The notes under the pieces are model-generated. The model ran no database searches, was not told where the DNA came from, and saw nothing but the letters and a program-made list of their open reading frames with translations. From NCBI RefSeq assembly GCF_030388325.1, contig NZ_CP103794.1, positions 2,790,001 to 2,854,000 on the forward strand: DNA of 64,000 nt. Reading direction: 5' to 3'. This document shows positions 34,073 to 43,618 of this stretch, in pieces. A program made the position numbers and the translations under genes. How positions within the stretch are numbered: position 1 is the stretch's first letter; each line of letters begins with the position of its first letter. The DNA comes from Flavobacterium johnsoniae (GTDB lineage: Bacteria > Bacteroidota > Bacteroidia > Flavobacteriales > Flavobacteriaceae).

Positions 34073-35566
34073 ATGCCTGACGAAACCATACGTTCAAATA
34101 GTGATGTAGTACTCATTGGCGCTGGAATAATGAGTGCCACTCTCGGAGTAATTTTGAAAGAATTACAACCAGATATAAAAATTGAAATTTACGAAAGATT
34201 AGATGTTGCTGCAGCAGAAAGCTCTGATGCTTGGAATAATGCAGGAACTGGTCACTCTGCTTTTTGTGAATTAAATTATACTCCAGAAAAGGCAGACGGA
34301 AGTATAGATCCTAAAAAAGCAATAAGTATTGCAGAATCATTTGAGATTTCTCGCCAATTTTGGTCTTACTTAGTGCAGGAAAATAAAGTTCCTTCTCCAG
34401 ATAATTTTATTAAAAGCGTTCCTCATATGAGTTTTGTATGGGGTGACAAAAACGTTGATTATTTAAAAAAGAGATTCGACGCACTTCAAAGCAATCCGAT
34501 TTTTGCTGACATGACTTTTAGTACCGATTTTGAACAGCTTCAAAAATGGATGCCATTGGTTATGGAAGGACGTAATGCTGACGAAAAATTAGCTGCGACT
34601 CATATGGAAATTGGTACCGATGTAAATTTTGGTGCTTTAACAAGAAGTATGTTTAATTACTTAGAAAAACTAGACGGCGTTTCTTTGTTCTTTAATCATG
34701 AAGTTAAAAAATTAAGACAGCGTGAAGATAAATCTTGGAGAATAAAAATCACAGATTTATCGACTGGAAGAAAACGCAAAGCGTATACTAAATTTGTATT
34801 TATTGGTGCTGGTGGAGGTTCTTTGCCTTTATTAGAAAAAGCAAATGTTCCAGAAGGAAATGGTTACGGAGGTTTTCCAGTAAGTGGACAATGGCTTAAA
34901 TGTACAAATCCAGAAGTAATTGCAAAACACGCAGCAAAAGTTTACGGAAAAGCTAGTGTTGGAGCTCCTCCAATGTCTGTTCCTCATATTGATACTCGTG
35001 TAATTGATGGCGAAAAAGCACTTCTTTTTGGTCCATTTGCAGGATTTTCAACTCGTTTTCTTAAAAACGGATCTTATTTAGATTTGCCTTTATCAATTAA
35101 AGCAAATAACTTAATTCCGATGTTGGCGGCTGGTTATCATAATATTCCACTAACAAAATATTTGATTGAGCAAGTTCGTCAATCTCCAAAAGATAGAATG
35201 AAAGCTTTACGCGAATATCTTCCAACGGCACGTTCTAAAGATTGGAAATTAGAAAAAGCAGGGCAACGTGTTCAGGTTATTAAAAAAGATGAAAAAGAAG
35301 GTGGAGTTTTAGAGTTTGGTACAGAGGTTATTAATACTCACGACGGAACTTTGGCTGTTTTATTAGGTGCGTCTCCAGGAGCTTCTACAGCTGTTGGAAT
35401 TATGGTTGATTTGGTTGGAAGATGTTTTGGAAATCAAATTAAGACGCCAGAATGGGAAGCGAAATTAAAAACAATGATCCCTTCTTATGGTCAGAAGTTA
35501 AATGAAAAACCAGAGCTTTTGGCAGAGGTTAGAAAACATACAGCAGAAGTTTTAAAAATAAAATAA
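34073..35566 (+). CDS. mqo: malate:quinone oxidoreductase
   Basis: Mqo oxidises malate to oxaloacetate with FAD at the membrane and passes electrons to quinone. The 497-residue protein from the ATG at 34073 shows the dinucleotide fold SDVVLIGAGIMSATLGVIL (about 8-26), SDAWNNAGTGHSAFCELNYTP (given by its signature NNAGTGHSA), FIGAGGGSLPLLEKA and a C-terminal LLGASPGASTAVGIM. It is of usual length. It stands alone with its own promoter and replaces or complements a soluble malate dehydrogenase. Confidence 0.94.
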   Translation: MPDETIRSNSDVVLIGAGIMSATLGVILKELQPDIKIEIYERLDVAAAESSDAWNNAGTGHSAFCELNYTPEKADGSIDPKKAISIAESFEISRQFWSYLVQENKVPSPDNFIKSVPHMSFVWGDKNVDYLKKRFDALQSNPIFADMTFSTDFEQLQKWMPLVMEGRNADEKLAATHMEIGTDVNFGALTRSMFNYLEKLDGVSLFFNHEVKKLRQREDKSWRIKITDLSTGRKRKAYTKFVFIGAGGGSLPLLEKANVPEGNGYGGFPVSGQWLKCTNPEVIAKHAAKVYGKASVGAPPMSVPHIDTRVIDGEKALLFGPFAGFSTRFLKNGSYLDLPLSIKANNLIPMLAAGYHNIPLTKYLIEQVRQSPKDRMKALREYLPTARSKDWKLEKAGQRVQVIKKDEKEGGVLEFGTEVINTHDGTLAVLLGASPGASTAVGIMVDLVGRCFGNQIKTPEWEAKLKTMIPSYGQKLNEKPELLAEVRKHTAEVLKIK

Positions 35567-35590
35567 GCTTCTCAATTATTTAGAATAAAA

Positions 35591-35622
35591 AACAAATCCA
35601 GATTAATTAATCTGGATTTGTT
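35591..35622. terminator. 32-bp perfect palindrome overlapping the end of the FUSC gene
   Basis: AACAAATCCAGATTAA is followed by its exact complement. It ends mqo on the plus strand. Its right half encodes the last codons (TNPD and stop) of the minus-strand FUSC gene, which ends at 35607. Confidence 0.82.
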
Positions 35623-37829
35623 GCTTTTAGATCGGTTGTGTTTTTTAGAATTTTTTCGGCAAGATTACTCATCCAAATTAATTGCTCAATAACCATAGAT
35701 GCTTCTTGCATTTTAGCTTGACGCGTTTCTTTGTCCAAATCATCATCTTCGGCAAGACGCGTGAAGTTTTTTCTTTTTAATTCTTCAAATTGTAGCGTCA
35801 CATCTTCTTTTTCAAAAAAAGTATCTTTCAAAATAACTTCATTTCTTAAAACAGCAATGGCATGATCAAGATTGGCTAAAATTGTTTTTATAATATAATT
35901 GAATGATTCTGAAGCAGAAGTCGTTTGGTGCGACTGAATATAGGTTGAAAGTGAAGCTAAAGCTGATAATAAAGAGTGATTTAAAACCACTAATTTATTA
36001 ACCAACGGCATAGTTTTTTGCTTCGATTTTGGTTCTTGCATCATTCGCTGAAAAGAAGTCATTAAATTGCCAATTTCAACAAAAGCATTTTTTCTCGCTA
36101 AACGATAAGATGTTGGAACTTCTCCTTTTTTATTATAAAAATCAGCAATTTCTTTTAAATACGTTCTGTTGGCGCGAATTGAATTTTCAATATGAATTGG
36201 CGTATTAATAAATTCCCAAGCTGGCCATAAAAAGTGATTGGCAATAAAAGCCAAAATTGCACCCGCAAGCGAATCTAATATTCTGTACTGAATTACTTCG
36301 TTAATATCTGGAGTTAGAATTCCGTAAATAAAAACAACATACATTGTCACAAACGTGGCGCTTATTTTATAATTAATCTGTGTAAATGAAATTCCCAAAA
36401 GCATACAAACAATAGAGAAAATACTCAGCGCAACGTGGTTTTGAATAACAGATACAATTCCAAAAGCTATCAGTCCGCCCAAAACCGTTCCGAAAATTCT
36501 ATTGTAAGATCGTTCTTTTGTGAGTCCGTAACCAGGTCGCATGATTACAACTATGGTTAATAAAATCCAATATACATTTTGAAAAGGCAGTACTTGTCCG
36601 AGGAAAAATCCAATCAAAATCGTAATAGTTAACCTTATCGAATGTCTAAAAATAGATGAAGAATAACTTAAGTTCTCGATTAAAGTTCGTAACGGATAAT
36701 ATTGCGGAGTCAAGAATTTCTCAAGCTCTTTATCTTTATCTTTTAATTTATAAGACTGCATCGCCAAAGAAAATGCTCGCTGAATAATTTTGATTTTTCC
36801 AACCTGATTTTTGGCGTATTTCAGCATATTTGTCAGCATCAAAACACCTTCTGCGGCTTCTTCTTTTCCTAATGTTTTTTCGTAATCAAAAATGGCAAAT
36901 TCTAGAGCGTCCAATTCATTTTTCAAATCGTGTTTGTCAACATATACACTAATATGACGAACATTTTTAGAAAGCTTTTTTAAAGTCGAAGCTAGTTTGT
37001 AAGCAACATTTTGATACGTTCTTAAAACATCTGGATGTTTAGCAAACTTTTCATGAAGTTTACTATGGTCGAAAGATGTATAAAGAGCAAGTTCCTGAAT
37101 TTCAACCAAAGTAATAAAAACCAAAAGCATCTTTCTATTCTGACTCGTGATTCCAGAAGCATTCTGATTTCCAATAAGCATTTTTCTTAAATCTTCATGT
37201 ATAAGATTTAATTCTACCTGAACAGCCAGTTGTTTTTCAATAATTGCTCTCCTATTGGCTTCTGGACTCCATAAATCGCCTCTTAATTTTAAATATTTGG
37301 CGGTCAGTTTTATTCCCTCAGCAATTTGAAGTTCTACATATTTATAAGGTTGTACAAAATGAAATACAAGTGATACAATTAAATATAAAATTCCTCCAAT
37401 AAATATAAAACCCGAATATTCAAAAGCTTCCCAGCCTTCATGCAAATGCCCAAAAGAAAGCGAAATCGATAGTAAAGCGGAGAAAGAAATCAAAGTTGCG
37501 CGCTGTCCGTAGACCGAAATCATGGAACATATAAAAAGAAGAAATCCTAAAAAGATATAAAAAAGAAAAGGATACGGATAAACCAGATTTACAAGTAAGT
37601 TTACTCCAGAAACGATAAAAGATGCGGCAATTAATCCTTTAATTTTATGGCTAAGAGAACTCGGTATATCGCTGGGATATGTGTAAAAAGCTCCAAGCGC
37701 AATAGTAAAACCAATTTCGAAATGACCCAAAAAATTTAAAACCAAAACAGGAACAACAGAAGCGATAGTTACTTTTGAGGCATTGAAAAATGAAGTACTG
37801 TTAGTAAATTTTGAAATTTTATCAATCAT
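35607..37829 (-). CDS. FUSC-family inner-membrane protein (YccS-like)
   Basis: The 740-residue protein has two six-helix membrane bundles (about 15-165 and 395-525). Each is followed by a cytoplasmic helical part, the YccS/FUSC layout. The second bundle has FQNVYWILLTIVVIMRPGYGLTKERSYNRIFGTVLGG (signature MRPGYGLTKERSYNR). Relatives include aromatic-acid exporters such as AaeB, but no substrate is shown. The gene stands alone between mqo and def. Confidence 0.9.
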   Translation of the reverse strand: MIDKISKFTNSTSFFNASKVTIASVVPVLVLNFLGHFEIGFTIALGAFYTYPSDIPSSLSHKIKGLIAASFIVSGVNLLVNLVYPYPFLFYIFLGFLLFICSMISVYGQRATLISFSALLSISLSFGHLHEGWEAFEYSGFIFIGGILYLIVSLVFHFVQPYKYVELQIAEGIKLTAKYLKLRGDLWSPEANRRAIIEKQLAVQVELNLIHEDLRKMLIGNQNASGITSQNRKMLLVFITLVEIQELALYTSFDHSKLHEKFAKHPDVLRTYQNVAYKLASTLKKLSKNVRHISVYVDKHDLKNELDALEFAIFDYEKTLGKEEAAEGVLMLTNMLKYAKNQVGKIKIIQRAFSLAMQSYKLKDKDKELEKFLTPQYYPLRTLIENLSYSSSIFRHSIRLTITILIGFFLGQVLPFQNVYWILLTIVVIMRPGYGLTKERSYNRIFGTVLGGLIAFGIVSVIQNHVALSIFSIVCMLLGISFTQINYKISATFVTMYVVFIYGILTPDINEVIQYRILDSLAGAILAFIANHFLWPAWEFINTPIHIENSIRANRTYLKEIADFYNKKGEVPTSYRLARKNAFVEIGNLMTSFQRMMQEPKSKQKTMPLVNKLVVLNHSLLSALASLSTYIQSHQTTSASESFNYIIKTILANLDHAIAVLRNEVILKDTFFEKEDVTLQFEELKRKNFTRLAEDDDLDKETRQAKMQEASMVIEQLIWMSNLAEKILKNTTDLKATNPD

Positions 37830-37959
37830 AAATAGCCGTTTACTAGCAAAGGTAAGAATTGTAAGAGTGATTTTGGCATAATTATAGCTGAGATTTCTAA
37901 CGACAATTAAAAAATATGATATAAAATAGTATAAGAATTATTCATTGACTATTTTTTAC

Positions 37960-37967
37960 TATTTTTG
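37960..37967 (+). promoter_or_regulatory. -7 element of def
   Basis: TATTTTTG lies 63 bases before the start at 38031, which gives a longer leader than its neighbours have. Confidence 0.5.
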
Positions 37968-38030
37968 CCAGCTGAATTATCAGAACTTTAATTCTGTTTT
38001 TTTACAGCTTAAAAATATAAACAAAAACAA

Positions 38031-38621
38031 ATGATTTTACCAATTGTAGGATACGGTGATCCTGTTTTAAGAAAAGTTGGGCAGGACATTACGCCAGAAT
38101 ATCCAAACCTAAAAGAAACAATCGCAAATATGTACGAGACTATGTATAATGCGTACGGAGTTGGGCTTGCTGCACCGCAGGTTGGACTTCCGATTCGTTT
38201 GTTTGTAATTGATACAACGCCTTTTAGCGATGACGATGATCTTCCTTCAGAAGAACAAAAAGATTTGAAAGGTTTTAAAAAGACTTTTATCAACGCTAAA
38301 ATCGTAAAAGAAGAAGGTGAGGAATGGGGTTTTAACGAAGGCTGTTTGAGTATTCCGGATGTACGTGAAGATGTTTACAGAAAACCAACCGTTACAATCG
38401 AATATTGCGAAGAGGATTTTGTAATGAAAACGGAAGTATTTGACGGTTTAATCGCAAGAGTTATTCAGCACGAATATGATCATATTGAAGGAATTTTGTT
38501 TACAGATAAAATTTCGTCTCTTAAAAAACGTCTGATTCAAAAGAAACTAAAAAATATTACTGAAGGAAAAACGTTTCAGGAATATAGAATGAAGTTTTTC
38601 GCAGCAAAAAAAGGAAGATAA
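38031..38621 (+). CDS. def: peptide deformylase
   Basis: Def removes the N-formyl group from nascent proteins. The 196-residue protein has all three motifs: GVGLAAPQVG (about 43-52), EGCLSIPD (about 102-109, metal cysteine) and QHEYDHIEG (about 145-153, two metal histidines and the catalytic glutamate). An insertion with SDDDDLPSEEQKD lies after motif 1, as is common in Bacteroidota. It is followed by the DUF5606 and mazG genes on the same strand. Confidence 0.95.
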   Translation: MILPIVGYGDPVLRKVGQDITPEYPNLKETIANMYETMYNAYGVGLAAPQVGLPIRLFVIDTTPFSDDDDLPSEEQKDLKGFKKTFINAKIVKEEGEEWGFNEGCLSIPDVREDVYRKPTVTIEYCEEDFVMKTEVFDGLIARVIQHEYDHIEGILFTDKISSLKKRLIQKKLKNITEGKTFQEYRMKFFAAKKGR

Positions 38622-38682
38622 AATTTCTAAAGTATCTTTAGAAAAAAAATAAAGCAAATTCTTAATACTAATTTTAATAAAA

Positions 38683-39171
38683 ATGAATTTAACGAAAATT
38701 TTAGCCATTTCAGGAAAACCAGGTTTATATGAGTTAAAAGTTCAAACTCGTACAGGTTTTGTGGCGGAATCATTAATTGATGGAAAGAAAATTACTGTAA
38801 ATCTAAAAAGCAATGTAAGTTTATTGTCTGAAATTTCGATTTACACTTATGCAGGTGAGAAACCGTTAACTGAAGTAATGCAGCAGATTGCCGTTAAAGA
38901 AAACAAAGGTCAAGCAATTTCTCACAAAGAAGACAATGCTACTTTAGCAGCTTATTTTAAACAAATTCTTCCAGATTACGATGAAGAAAGAGTTTATCCA
39001 TCAGATATTAAAAAAGTATTAAACTGGTATAATACACTTCAAGCAAAAGGTTTAGTAACAGATTTAGCTCCTGCGGTTGAAGAACCAAAAGAAGAAGCTC
39101 CAGCTGCTGCAGAAAAACCTAAAAAAGCTCCAGCTGCAAAAAAAGCAAAAGCTAAAAAAGAAGAAGAATAA
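38683..39171 (+). CDS. DUF5606 family protein
   Basis: The 162-residue protein begins MNLTKILAISGKPGLYELK and has two small domains: a beta-rich N-terminus (about 1-60) and a helical part (about 85-130, DYDEERVYPSDIKKVLNWYN). A tail rich in A, K, P and E follows. The tail looks disordered and could bind nucleic acid or a partner. The family is flavobacterial and unstudied. It lies between def and mazG, an order I recall as common. Confidence 0.83.
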   Translation: MNLTKILAISGKPGLYELKVQTRTGFVAESLIDGKKITVNLKSNVSLLSEISIYTYAGEKPLTEVMQQIAVKENKGQAISHKEDNATLAAYFKQILPDYDEERVYPSDIKKVLNWYNTLQAKGLVTDLAPAVEEPKEEAPAAAEKPKKAPAAKKAKAKKEEE

Positions 39172-39196
39172 AAACTTTTCTTTTTGAATATATAAT

Positions 39197-39230
39197 ATCC
39201 TGTTAAGATGTTTTCTTGACAGGATTTTTT
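39197..39230 (+). terminator. terminator after the DUF5606 gene
   Basis: ATCCTGTTAA and TTGACAGGAT form a 10-bp stem with one G-U pair, followed by TTTTTT. mazG probably has another promoter or depends on read-through. Confidence 0.75.
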
Positions 39231-39269
39231 AATTTTACACAATCGAGTTTAAATCTAAAGAACTTCAAA

Positions 39270-40040
39270 ATGAATAGACAAAATCAGTTAAAAGCGTTTG
39301 AAAGATTATTAAATATCATGGACGAACTTCGTGAACAATGTCCGTGGGATAAAAAGCAAACCCTACAGACATTGAGACATTTAACGATTGAAGAAACCTA
39401 CGAATTAGGCGATGCTATTTTGGATAATGATTTAAATGAAGTTAAAAAAGAACTTGGAGATTTGTTGCTTCACATTGTTTTTTACGCTAAAATCGGTAGC
39501 GAAACCAGTGATTTTGATATTGCAGACGTTTGCAATGAAATCTGCGAAAAACTAATTCATCGCCATCCTCATATTTACGGAGATGTAAAAGTGGAGAATG
39601 AAGAAGAAGTAAAACAAAACTGGGAAAAGTTAAAACTAAAAGAAGGAAAAAAATCTGTTTTAGAAGGAGTTCCAAGAAGTCTTCCTGCATTGGTAAAAGC
39701 GAGCAGAATTCAAGATAAGGTAAAAGGTGTAGGTTTTGACTGGGAAGAACCTCATCAAGTTTGGGATAAAGTTCAAGAAGAATTACAAGAACTGCAAGAG
39801 GAAGTTCAATCTGGAAACCAAGATAAAATAGAAGATGAGTTCGGCGATGTATTATTCTCGATGATTAATTACGCTCGATTTTTAAATGTAAATCCAGAAG
39901 ATGCTTTAGAAAGAACCAATAAAAAGTTTATTAAACGTTTTCAATATCTTGAAGGCAAAGCAGATGAATTAGGAAAACCACTAATGGATATGACACTCGC
40001 AGAAATGGATGTTTTCTGGAATGAAGCTAAAAAGCTTTAA
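39270..40040 (+). CDS. mazG: nucleoside triphosphate pyrophosphohydrolase
   Basis: MazG hydrolyses NTPs or dNTPs to monophosphates and pyrophosphate. I start at the ATG at 39270 (MNRQNQLKAFERLL). An earlier ATG at 39216 lies in the terminator arm. The 256-residue protein has two MazG repeats: PWDKKQTLQTLRHLTIEETYELGDAI with EExxE-type metal ligands (about 28-53) and the second around EELQELQEEVQSG...EDEFGDVLFS (about 170-200). Its last four bases overlap the convergent FNR-like gene. Confidence 0.93.
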   Translation: MNRQNQLKAFERLLNIMDELREQCPWDKKQTLQTLRHLTIEETYELGDAILDNDLNEVKKELGDLLLHIVFYAKIGSETSDFDIADVCNEICEKLIHRHPHIYGDVKVENEEEVKQNWEKLKLKEGKKSVLEGVPRSLPALVKASRIQDKVKGVGFDWEEPHQVWDKVQEELQELQEEVQSGNQDKIEDEFGDVLFSMINYARFLNVNPEDALERTNKKFIKRFQYLEGKADELGKPLMDMTLAEMDVFWNEAKKL

Positions 40041-40720
40041 TTATCGGCTAATTTCTTTAAAGCGCGAACGTCTTTAAGCATAATTTTTTTTCCAACCAAT
40101 TCAATTAAACCTAATTTATTAAAATCAGATAATAGACGAATACAGCTTTCTGTTGCCGTACCGATAATTCCAGCTAATTCTTCTCTGGTCAATTGCACTT
40201 TTAATGTTTTATCAGTGTCTTCACCAAATTCATCGTGTAAATGAAGCAAAGTTTCGGCAAGTCGCTGTTTAACTGTTTTTTGAACTAAAGCAATTTTCTC
40301 ATTTTCAGATTCTTTCAAATCTTCGCAGACAGATTGCATCATATTCAAAGAAAACTGATTATTGCTGTTAAAGAAATTTATGATTTCTGTTTTCGGAATA
40401 AAACAAACTTCCATATCTGCAATTGCTTTTGCTGTCAAGTTTGCAGGCTCATTACTAATCATCGAGCGCTGTCCAAGAAGTTCACCAGATTTTACCAGTT
40501 TTACAATTTGATCTTTTCCGTTTGCGCTCAATTTAGAAAGTTTTCCAACGCCATCTTTTACACAAAAAACACCATTGGTAACTTCGCCTTCTTCAAAAAG
40601 CGCTTCACCTTTTTTAATTTTATAAGTGGTTTTGCTGTTTGCTAATTTTATAACTTCCTCTTTATTAAGTGCTTTTAAAGAGCTTAGCTGACGTACAATG
40701 CATTGATCACATTTATTCAT
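40037..40720 (-). CDS. FNR/CRP-family transcription regulator
   Basis: I start at the ATG at 40720 (MNKCDQCIVRQLSSL). The frame is open seven codons higher but overlaps the promoter. The 227-residue protein has a cNMP-binding-like domain (about 15-130) and a winged HTH with LTREELAGIIGTATESCIRLLSDF (about 168-192). The pair CDQC at 4-7 and later cysteines (about 48, 94, 125) could hold an Fe-S cluster, but the spacing differs from E. coli FNR. It is divergent from the cco cluster, whose promoters carry FNR-like boxes, and is the obvious regulator. Confidence 0.87.
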   Translation of the reverse strand: MNKCDQCIVRQLSSLKALNKEEVIKLANSKTTYKIKKGEALFEEGEVTNGVFCVKDGVGKLSKLSANGKDQIVKLVKSGELLGQRSMISNEPANLTAKAIADMEVCFIPKTEIINFFNSNNQFSLNMMQSVCEDLKESENEKIALVQKTVKQRLAETLLHLHDEFGEDTDKTLKVQLTREELAGIIGTATESCIRLLSDFNKLGLIELVGKKIMLKDVRALKKLADN

Positions 40721-40738
40721 GACAATAGTTGTTTGCTG

Positions 40739-40746
40739 CAAAAATA
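40739..40746 (-). promoter_or_regulatory. -7 element of the FNR-like gene
   Basis: CAAAAATA reads TATTTTTG on the minus strand, 19 bases before the ATG at 40720. No FNR-like box lies at the activating distance, so the gene is probably not self-activated. Confidence 0.57.
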
Positions 40747-40858
40747 AGGATATTTAAGGTTTTGAAGCAGTATTACATGATAAAATTATAATAAAATAAG
40801 GCACATCTTAATTTGGACTCTTTTATTTTATTAAATTAGAATTCAATTTCAATAGAAC

Positions 40859-40872
40859 ATGACAATTATCAT
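40859..40872 (+). promoter_or_regulatory. FNR-like box before ccoI
   Basis: ATGACAATTATCAT has the TGA(C/T)-N4-(A/G)TCA half-site layout of FNR boxes. Its centre is 36.5 bases from the end of GAAATTTG (40895-40902), a near match to TAnnTTTG. The same distance occurs at the other two boxes, which fits class II activation. Confidence 0.72.
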
Positions 40873-40922
40873 CTTAATAATTGTGCTTTAATTGGAAATT
40901 TGCGACAAATAAAAACAAGTTT

Positions 40923-43310
40923 ATGAGGGAGCAAAGTTGTTTTCATTGTGGTTTATCTATTGAACAAAATGAAGAAATTGAGTTTGATGATAAGAAGTTT
41001 TGTTGTACAGGCTGTAAAACGGTTTACGAAATTTTCAGCGTTAATGACTTGACCTCTTATTATGATTTTGAAAAATCGCCTGGTGCCACGCCGCTTGACA
41101 TCAAAGGCAAATACGACTTTTTAGAGAACGAATCGATACTTTCTAAAATTTTAGAATTTCAGGAAGGAAATACAGCAATTGTTTCTTTAAATATTCCACA
41201 CATTCATTGCAGTTCTTGTATTTGGATTTTAGAAAATCTAAACCGTCTTCAGTCAGGAATCAGTATTTCTCAGGTTAATTTCCATGAAAAGAAAGTTCGA
41301 ATTACGTTTAACTCAAATATAGTTTCTTTAAAAGAGATTGTTTATTTATTGAGTTCAATCGGCTATGAACCCTATATTAGTTTAGAAAATTATGGAAATG
41401 CAAAGGCAAAGGTTGACAGAAGTTTAACGTATAAGCTAGGAGTTGCTTTTTTCTGTTTTGGAAATATTATGCTGCTTTCATTTCCAGAATATTTCGAAAT
41501 GAAAGAATTTTGGCTAGATAGTTACAAACCATTTTTTAGACTGCTTATTTTTCTTTTAGCATTACCAAGTTTTTTATATTCGGCGAGTGGTTATTATGTT
41601 TCTGCTTATCATAGCATTAAAACTAGAATGCTTAATATTGATATTCCAATTGCATTAGGAATTATTGTAATGTTTATTCGAAGCACTTACGATATGTTAA
41701 TGGATCACGGACCTGGTTTTTTTGACAGTTTAGCCAGTTTAGTATTTTTCATGCTTCTTGGTAAAATGTTTCAGATTAAAACATATAGTTTTTTAAGTTT
41801 CGAAAGGGATTTTAAATCGTATTTTCCAATTGCTGTTACAAAAATAAATAAAGATACTTCAGAAGATAATGTTGCCATTTATGATGTTATAAAAGGCGAT
41901 CGTTTATTGATTCGCAACCAAGAACTTATTCCAGTTGATGGAATATTGATAAGTGAAAATGCCGAAATTGATTATAGTTTTGTGACTGGAGAAGCTGTTC
42001 CGATTACTAAAAAATCTGGTGATAAGATTTTTGCAGGAGGAAAACAAATTGGAAAAGTCATAGAAATGGAAGTTTTGCATTCGGTTTCACAAAGTTATTT
42101 GACTCAATTATGGAGTAACGAGATTTTTCAGAAGAAAGTAGATCAAAAACACAAAACCATAACAGATGCGATAAGCCGTTATTTTACACCAATACTATTA
42201 TTGATTGCCTTTGCTGGTTTTGGTTACTGGGTATCTATAGATGCAAATATTGCTTTTAATGTATTTACTGCGGTTTTAATTGTTGCTTGTCCTTGCGCGT
42301 TAGCATTAACGGCTCCATTTACTTTTGGTAATATTTTGAGAATTTTAGGAAAGAAGAAATTCTATCTGAAAAACGCCGTCGTGATAGAACAGCTGGCTAA
42401 AGTTGATACGATTGTTTTTGATAAAACGGGAACTATTACAACCAATAAAAAATCAAATATTCTTTACGAAGGAAATACTATTTCTGACGAGAATATCATT
42501 TTGATTAAGAATGTTTTACGAGGTTCAAATCATCCGTTAAGCCGCATGCTTTACGATTTTCTGCCAGAAACAAAACGCATTGCTGTAGAGAGTTTTCAAG
42601 AAATTACTGGAAAAGGAATTTTGGCTGTAATTGAAACTAAGGAAATTAAGATTGGTTCAGGTCAATTTGTACATGATATAGCTACAGATGGTTCGGAAAT
42701 TGAGAAAACAGCTTTACATATTAAAATAGGAGGGATTTATTTTGGAAAATTTACTTTTCAAAATCAGTATCGTGAAGGTTTAGAAAAACTCTTTTCGACC
42801 TTGAGTAAAGATTATAAGATTAAAGTACTTTCAGGAGATAATGACGGTGAAAGGGCGAATTTAGAAGCGATTCTTCCTAAAGGCACTGAATTGATTTTCA
42901 ACCAGAAACCTGAACAAAAACTCGAATTCATCAAAAAGCTTCAAGATCAAGGACAAAATGTAATGATGGTCGGCGATGGACTAAATGACGCTGGTGCATT
43001 AGCGCAAAGTAATGTTGGAATTTCTATTTCAGAGAATGTAAATGTGTTTTCTCCAGCATGTGATGCGATATTAGATGCTACAGAGTTTTCACGTTTAAAT
43101 TATTTTTTAAAACTTTCAAAAAAAGCAATTTTTATCATTAAGATGAGCTTTACTTTATCATTGCTTTACAACGTTGTTGGGCTAGCGTTTGCAGTCACAG
43201 GAAACCTTCAGCCTTTGGTTGCGGCAATCATAATGCCATTGAGTACAATCACTATTGTAAGTTTTGTAACTTTTATGTCTAACTATTTCAGTAACAGAAA
43301 TTTAGAATAG
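40923..43310 (+). CDS. ccoI: copper-translocating P-type ATPase for cbb3 oxidase assembly
   Basis: CcoI supplies copper for cbb3 oxidase. I start at the ATG at 40923 (MREQSCFHCGLSI). The 795-residue protein has an N-terminal cysteine-rich part (CFHCG, CCTGCKTVYEIF), an HMA domain with HCSSCIWILEN (about 95) and eight membrane helices. It also has the actuator TGEAVP, the ion site ACPCALAL (about 455), the phosphorylation site DKTGTITTN (D about 499) and GDGLNDAG. It leads the cco cluster. A gap of 114 bases with a second FNR-like box separates it from ccoS. Confidence 0.93.
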   Translation: MREQSCFHCGLSIEQNEEIEFDDKKFCCTGCKTVYEIFSVNDLTSYYDFEKSPGATPLDIKGKYDFLENESILSKILEFQEGNTAIVSLNIPHIHCSSCIWILENLNRLQSGISISQVNFHEKKVRITFNSNIVSLKEIVYLLSSIGYEPYISLENYGNAKAKVDRSLTYKLGVAFFCFGNIMLLSFPEYFEMKEFWLDSYKPFFRLLIFLLALPSFLYSASGYYVSAYHSIKTRMLNIDIPIALGIIVMFIRSTYDMLMDHGPGFFDSLASLVFFMLLGKMFQIKTYSFLSFERDFKSYFPIAVTKINKDTSEDNVAIYDVIKGDRLLIRNQELIPVDGILISENAEIDYSFVTGEAVPITKKSGDKIFAGGKQIGKVIEMEVLHSVSQSYLTQLWSNEIFQKKVDQKHKTITDAISRYFTPILLLIAFAGFGYWVSIDANIAFNVFTAVLIVACPCALALTAPFTFGNILRILGKKKFYLKNAVVIEQLAKVDTIVFDKTGTITTNKKSNILYEGNTISDENIILIKNVLRGSNHPLSRMLYDFLPETKRIAVESFQEITGKGILAVIETKEIKIGSGQFVHDIATDGSEIEKTALHIKIGGIYFGKFTFQNQYREGLEKLFSTLSKDYKIKVLSGDNDGERANLEAILPKGTELIFNQKPEQKLEFIKKLQDQGQNVMMVGDGLNDAGALAQSNVGISISENVNVFSPACDAILDATEFSRLNYFLKLSKKAIFIIKMSFTLSLLYNVVGLAFAVTGNLQPLVAAIIMPLSTITIVSFVTFMSNYFSNRNLE

Positions 43311-43362
43311 TTATAAATAATTCAAAAGATATTTTTTTTAATTTTATTATTCTTCTCTAAGC

Positions 43363-43376
43363 ATGATAATTATCAT
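43363..43376 (+). promoter_or_regulatory. FNR-like box before ccoS
   Basis: ATGATAATTATCAT is a perfect 14-base palindrome. Its centre is 36.5 bases from the end of the -7 element at 43399-43406. Confidence 0.78.
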
Positions 43377-43398
43377 ATTTTAAACGCCGATTGCCTAG

Positions 43399-43406
43399 TA
43401 ATTTTG
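43399..43406 (+). promoter_or_regulatory. -7 element of the ccoS-NOQPGH operon
   Basis: TAATTTTG lies 18 bases before the ccoS start. The usual -33 TTG is not seen, which fits a promoter that needs an activator. Confidence 0.68.
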
Positions 43407-43424
43407 TTAACATAAATTTACGGT

Positions 43425-43616
43425 ATGAGTGTTATTTATCTTTTAATTTCAGTAAGTATTTTCGTGGCAATTTGTTTCTTCATTGCTTTCATTATTGCTG
43501 TCAAATCTGGCCAGTACGACGACGATTATACACCTTCTGTCAGAATTCTTTTTGACGATGAGACCAAAATTATTTCCCAAAATAATAATTCACCAATAGA
43601 AGAAAAACAAGTATAA
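43425..43616 (+). CDS. ccoS: cbb3 oxidase maturation protein CcoS
   Basis: The 63-residue protein has one membrane helix (about 3-27) and the family motif AVKSGQYDDDYTP (about 29-41). CcoS is needed for cofactor insertion into cbb3 oxidase. The gene ends two bases before ccoNO. Confidence 0.9.
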   Translation: MSVIYLLISVSIFVAICFFIAFIIAVKSGQYDDDYTPSVRILFDDETKIISQNNNSPIEEKQV

Positions 43617-43618
43617 TT

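Noticed and set aside
40334..40645. 103-codon open frame on the plus strand
   Set aside because: Antisense to the FNR-like regulator, with cysteine- and phenylalanine-rich shadow composition.
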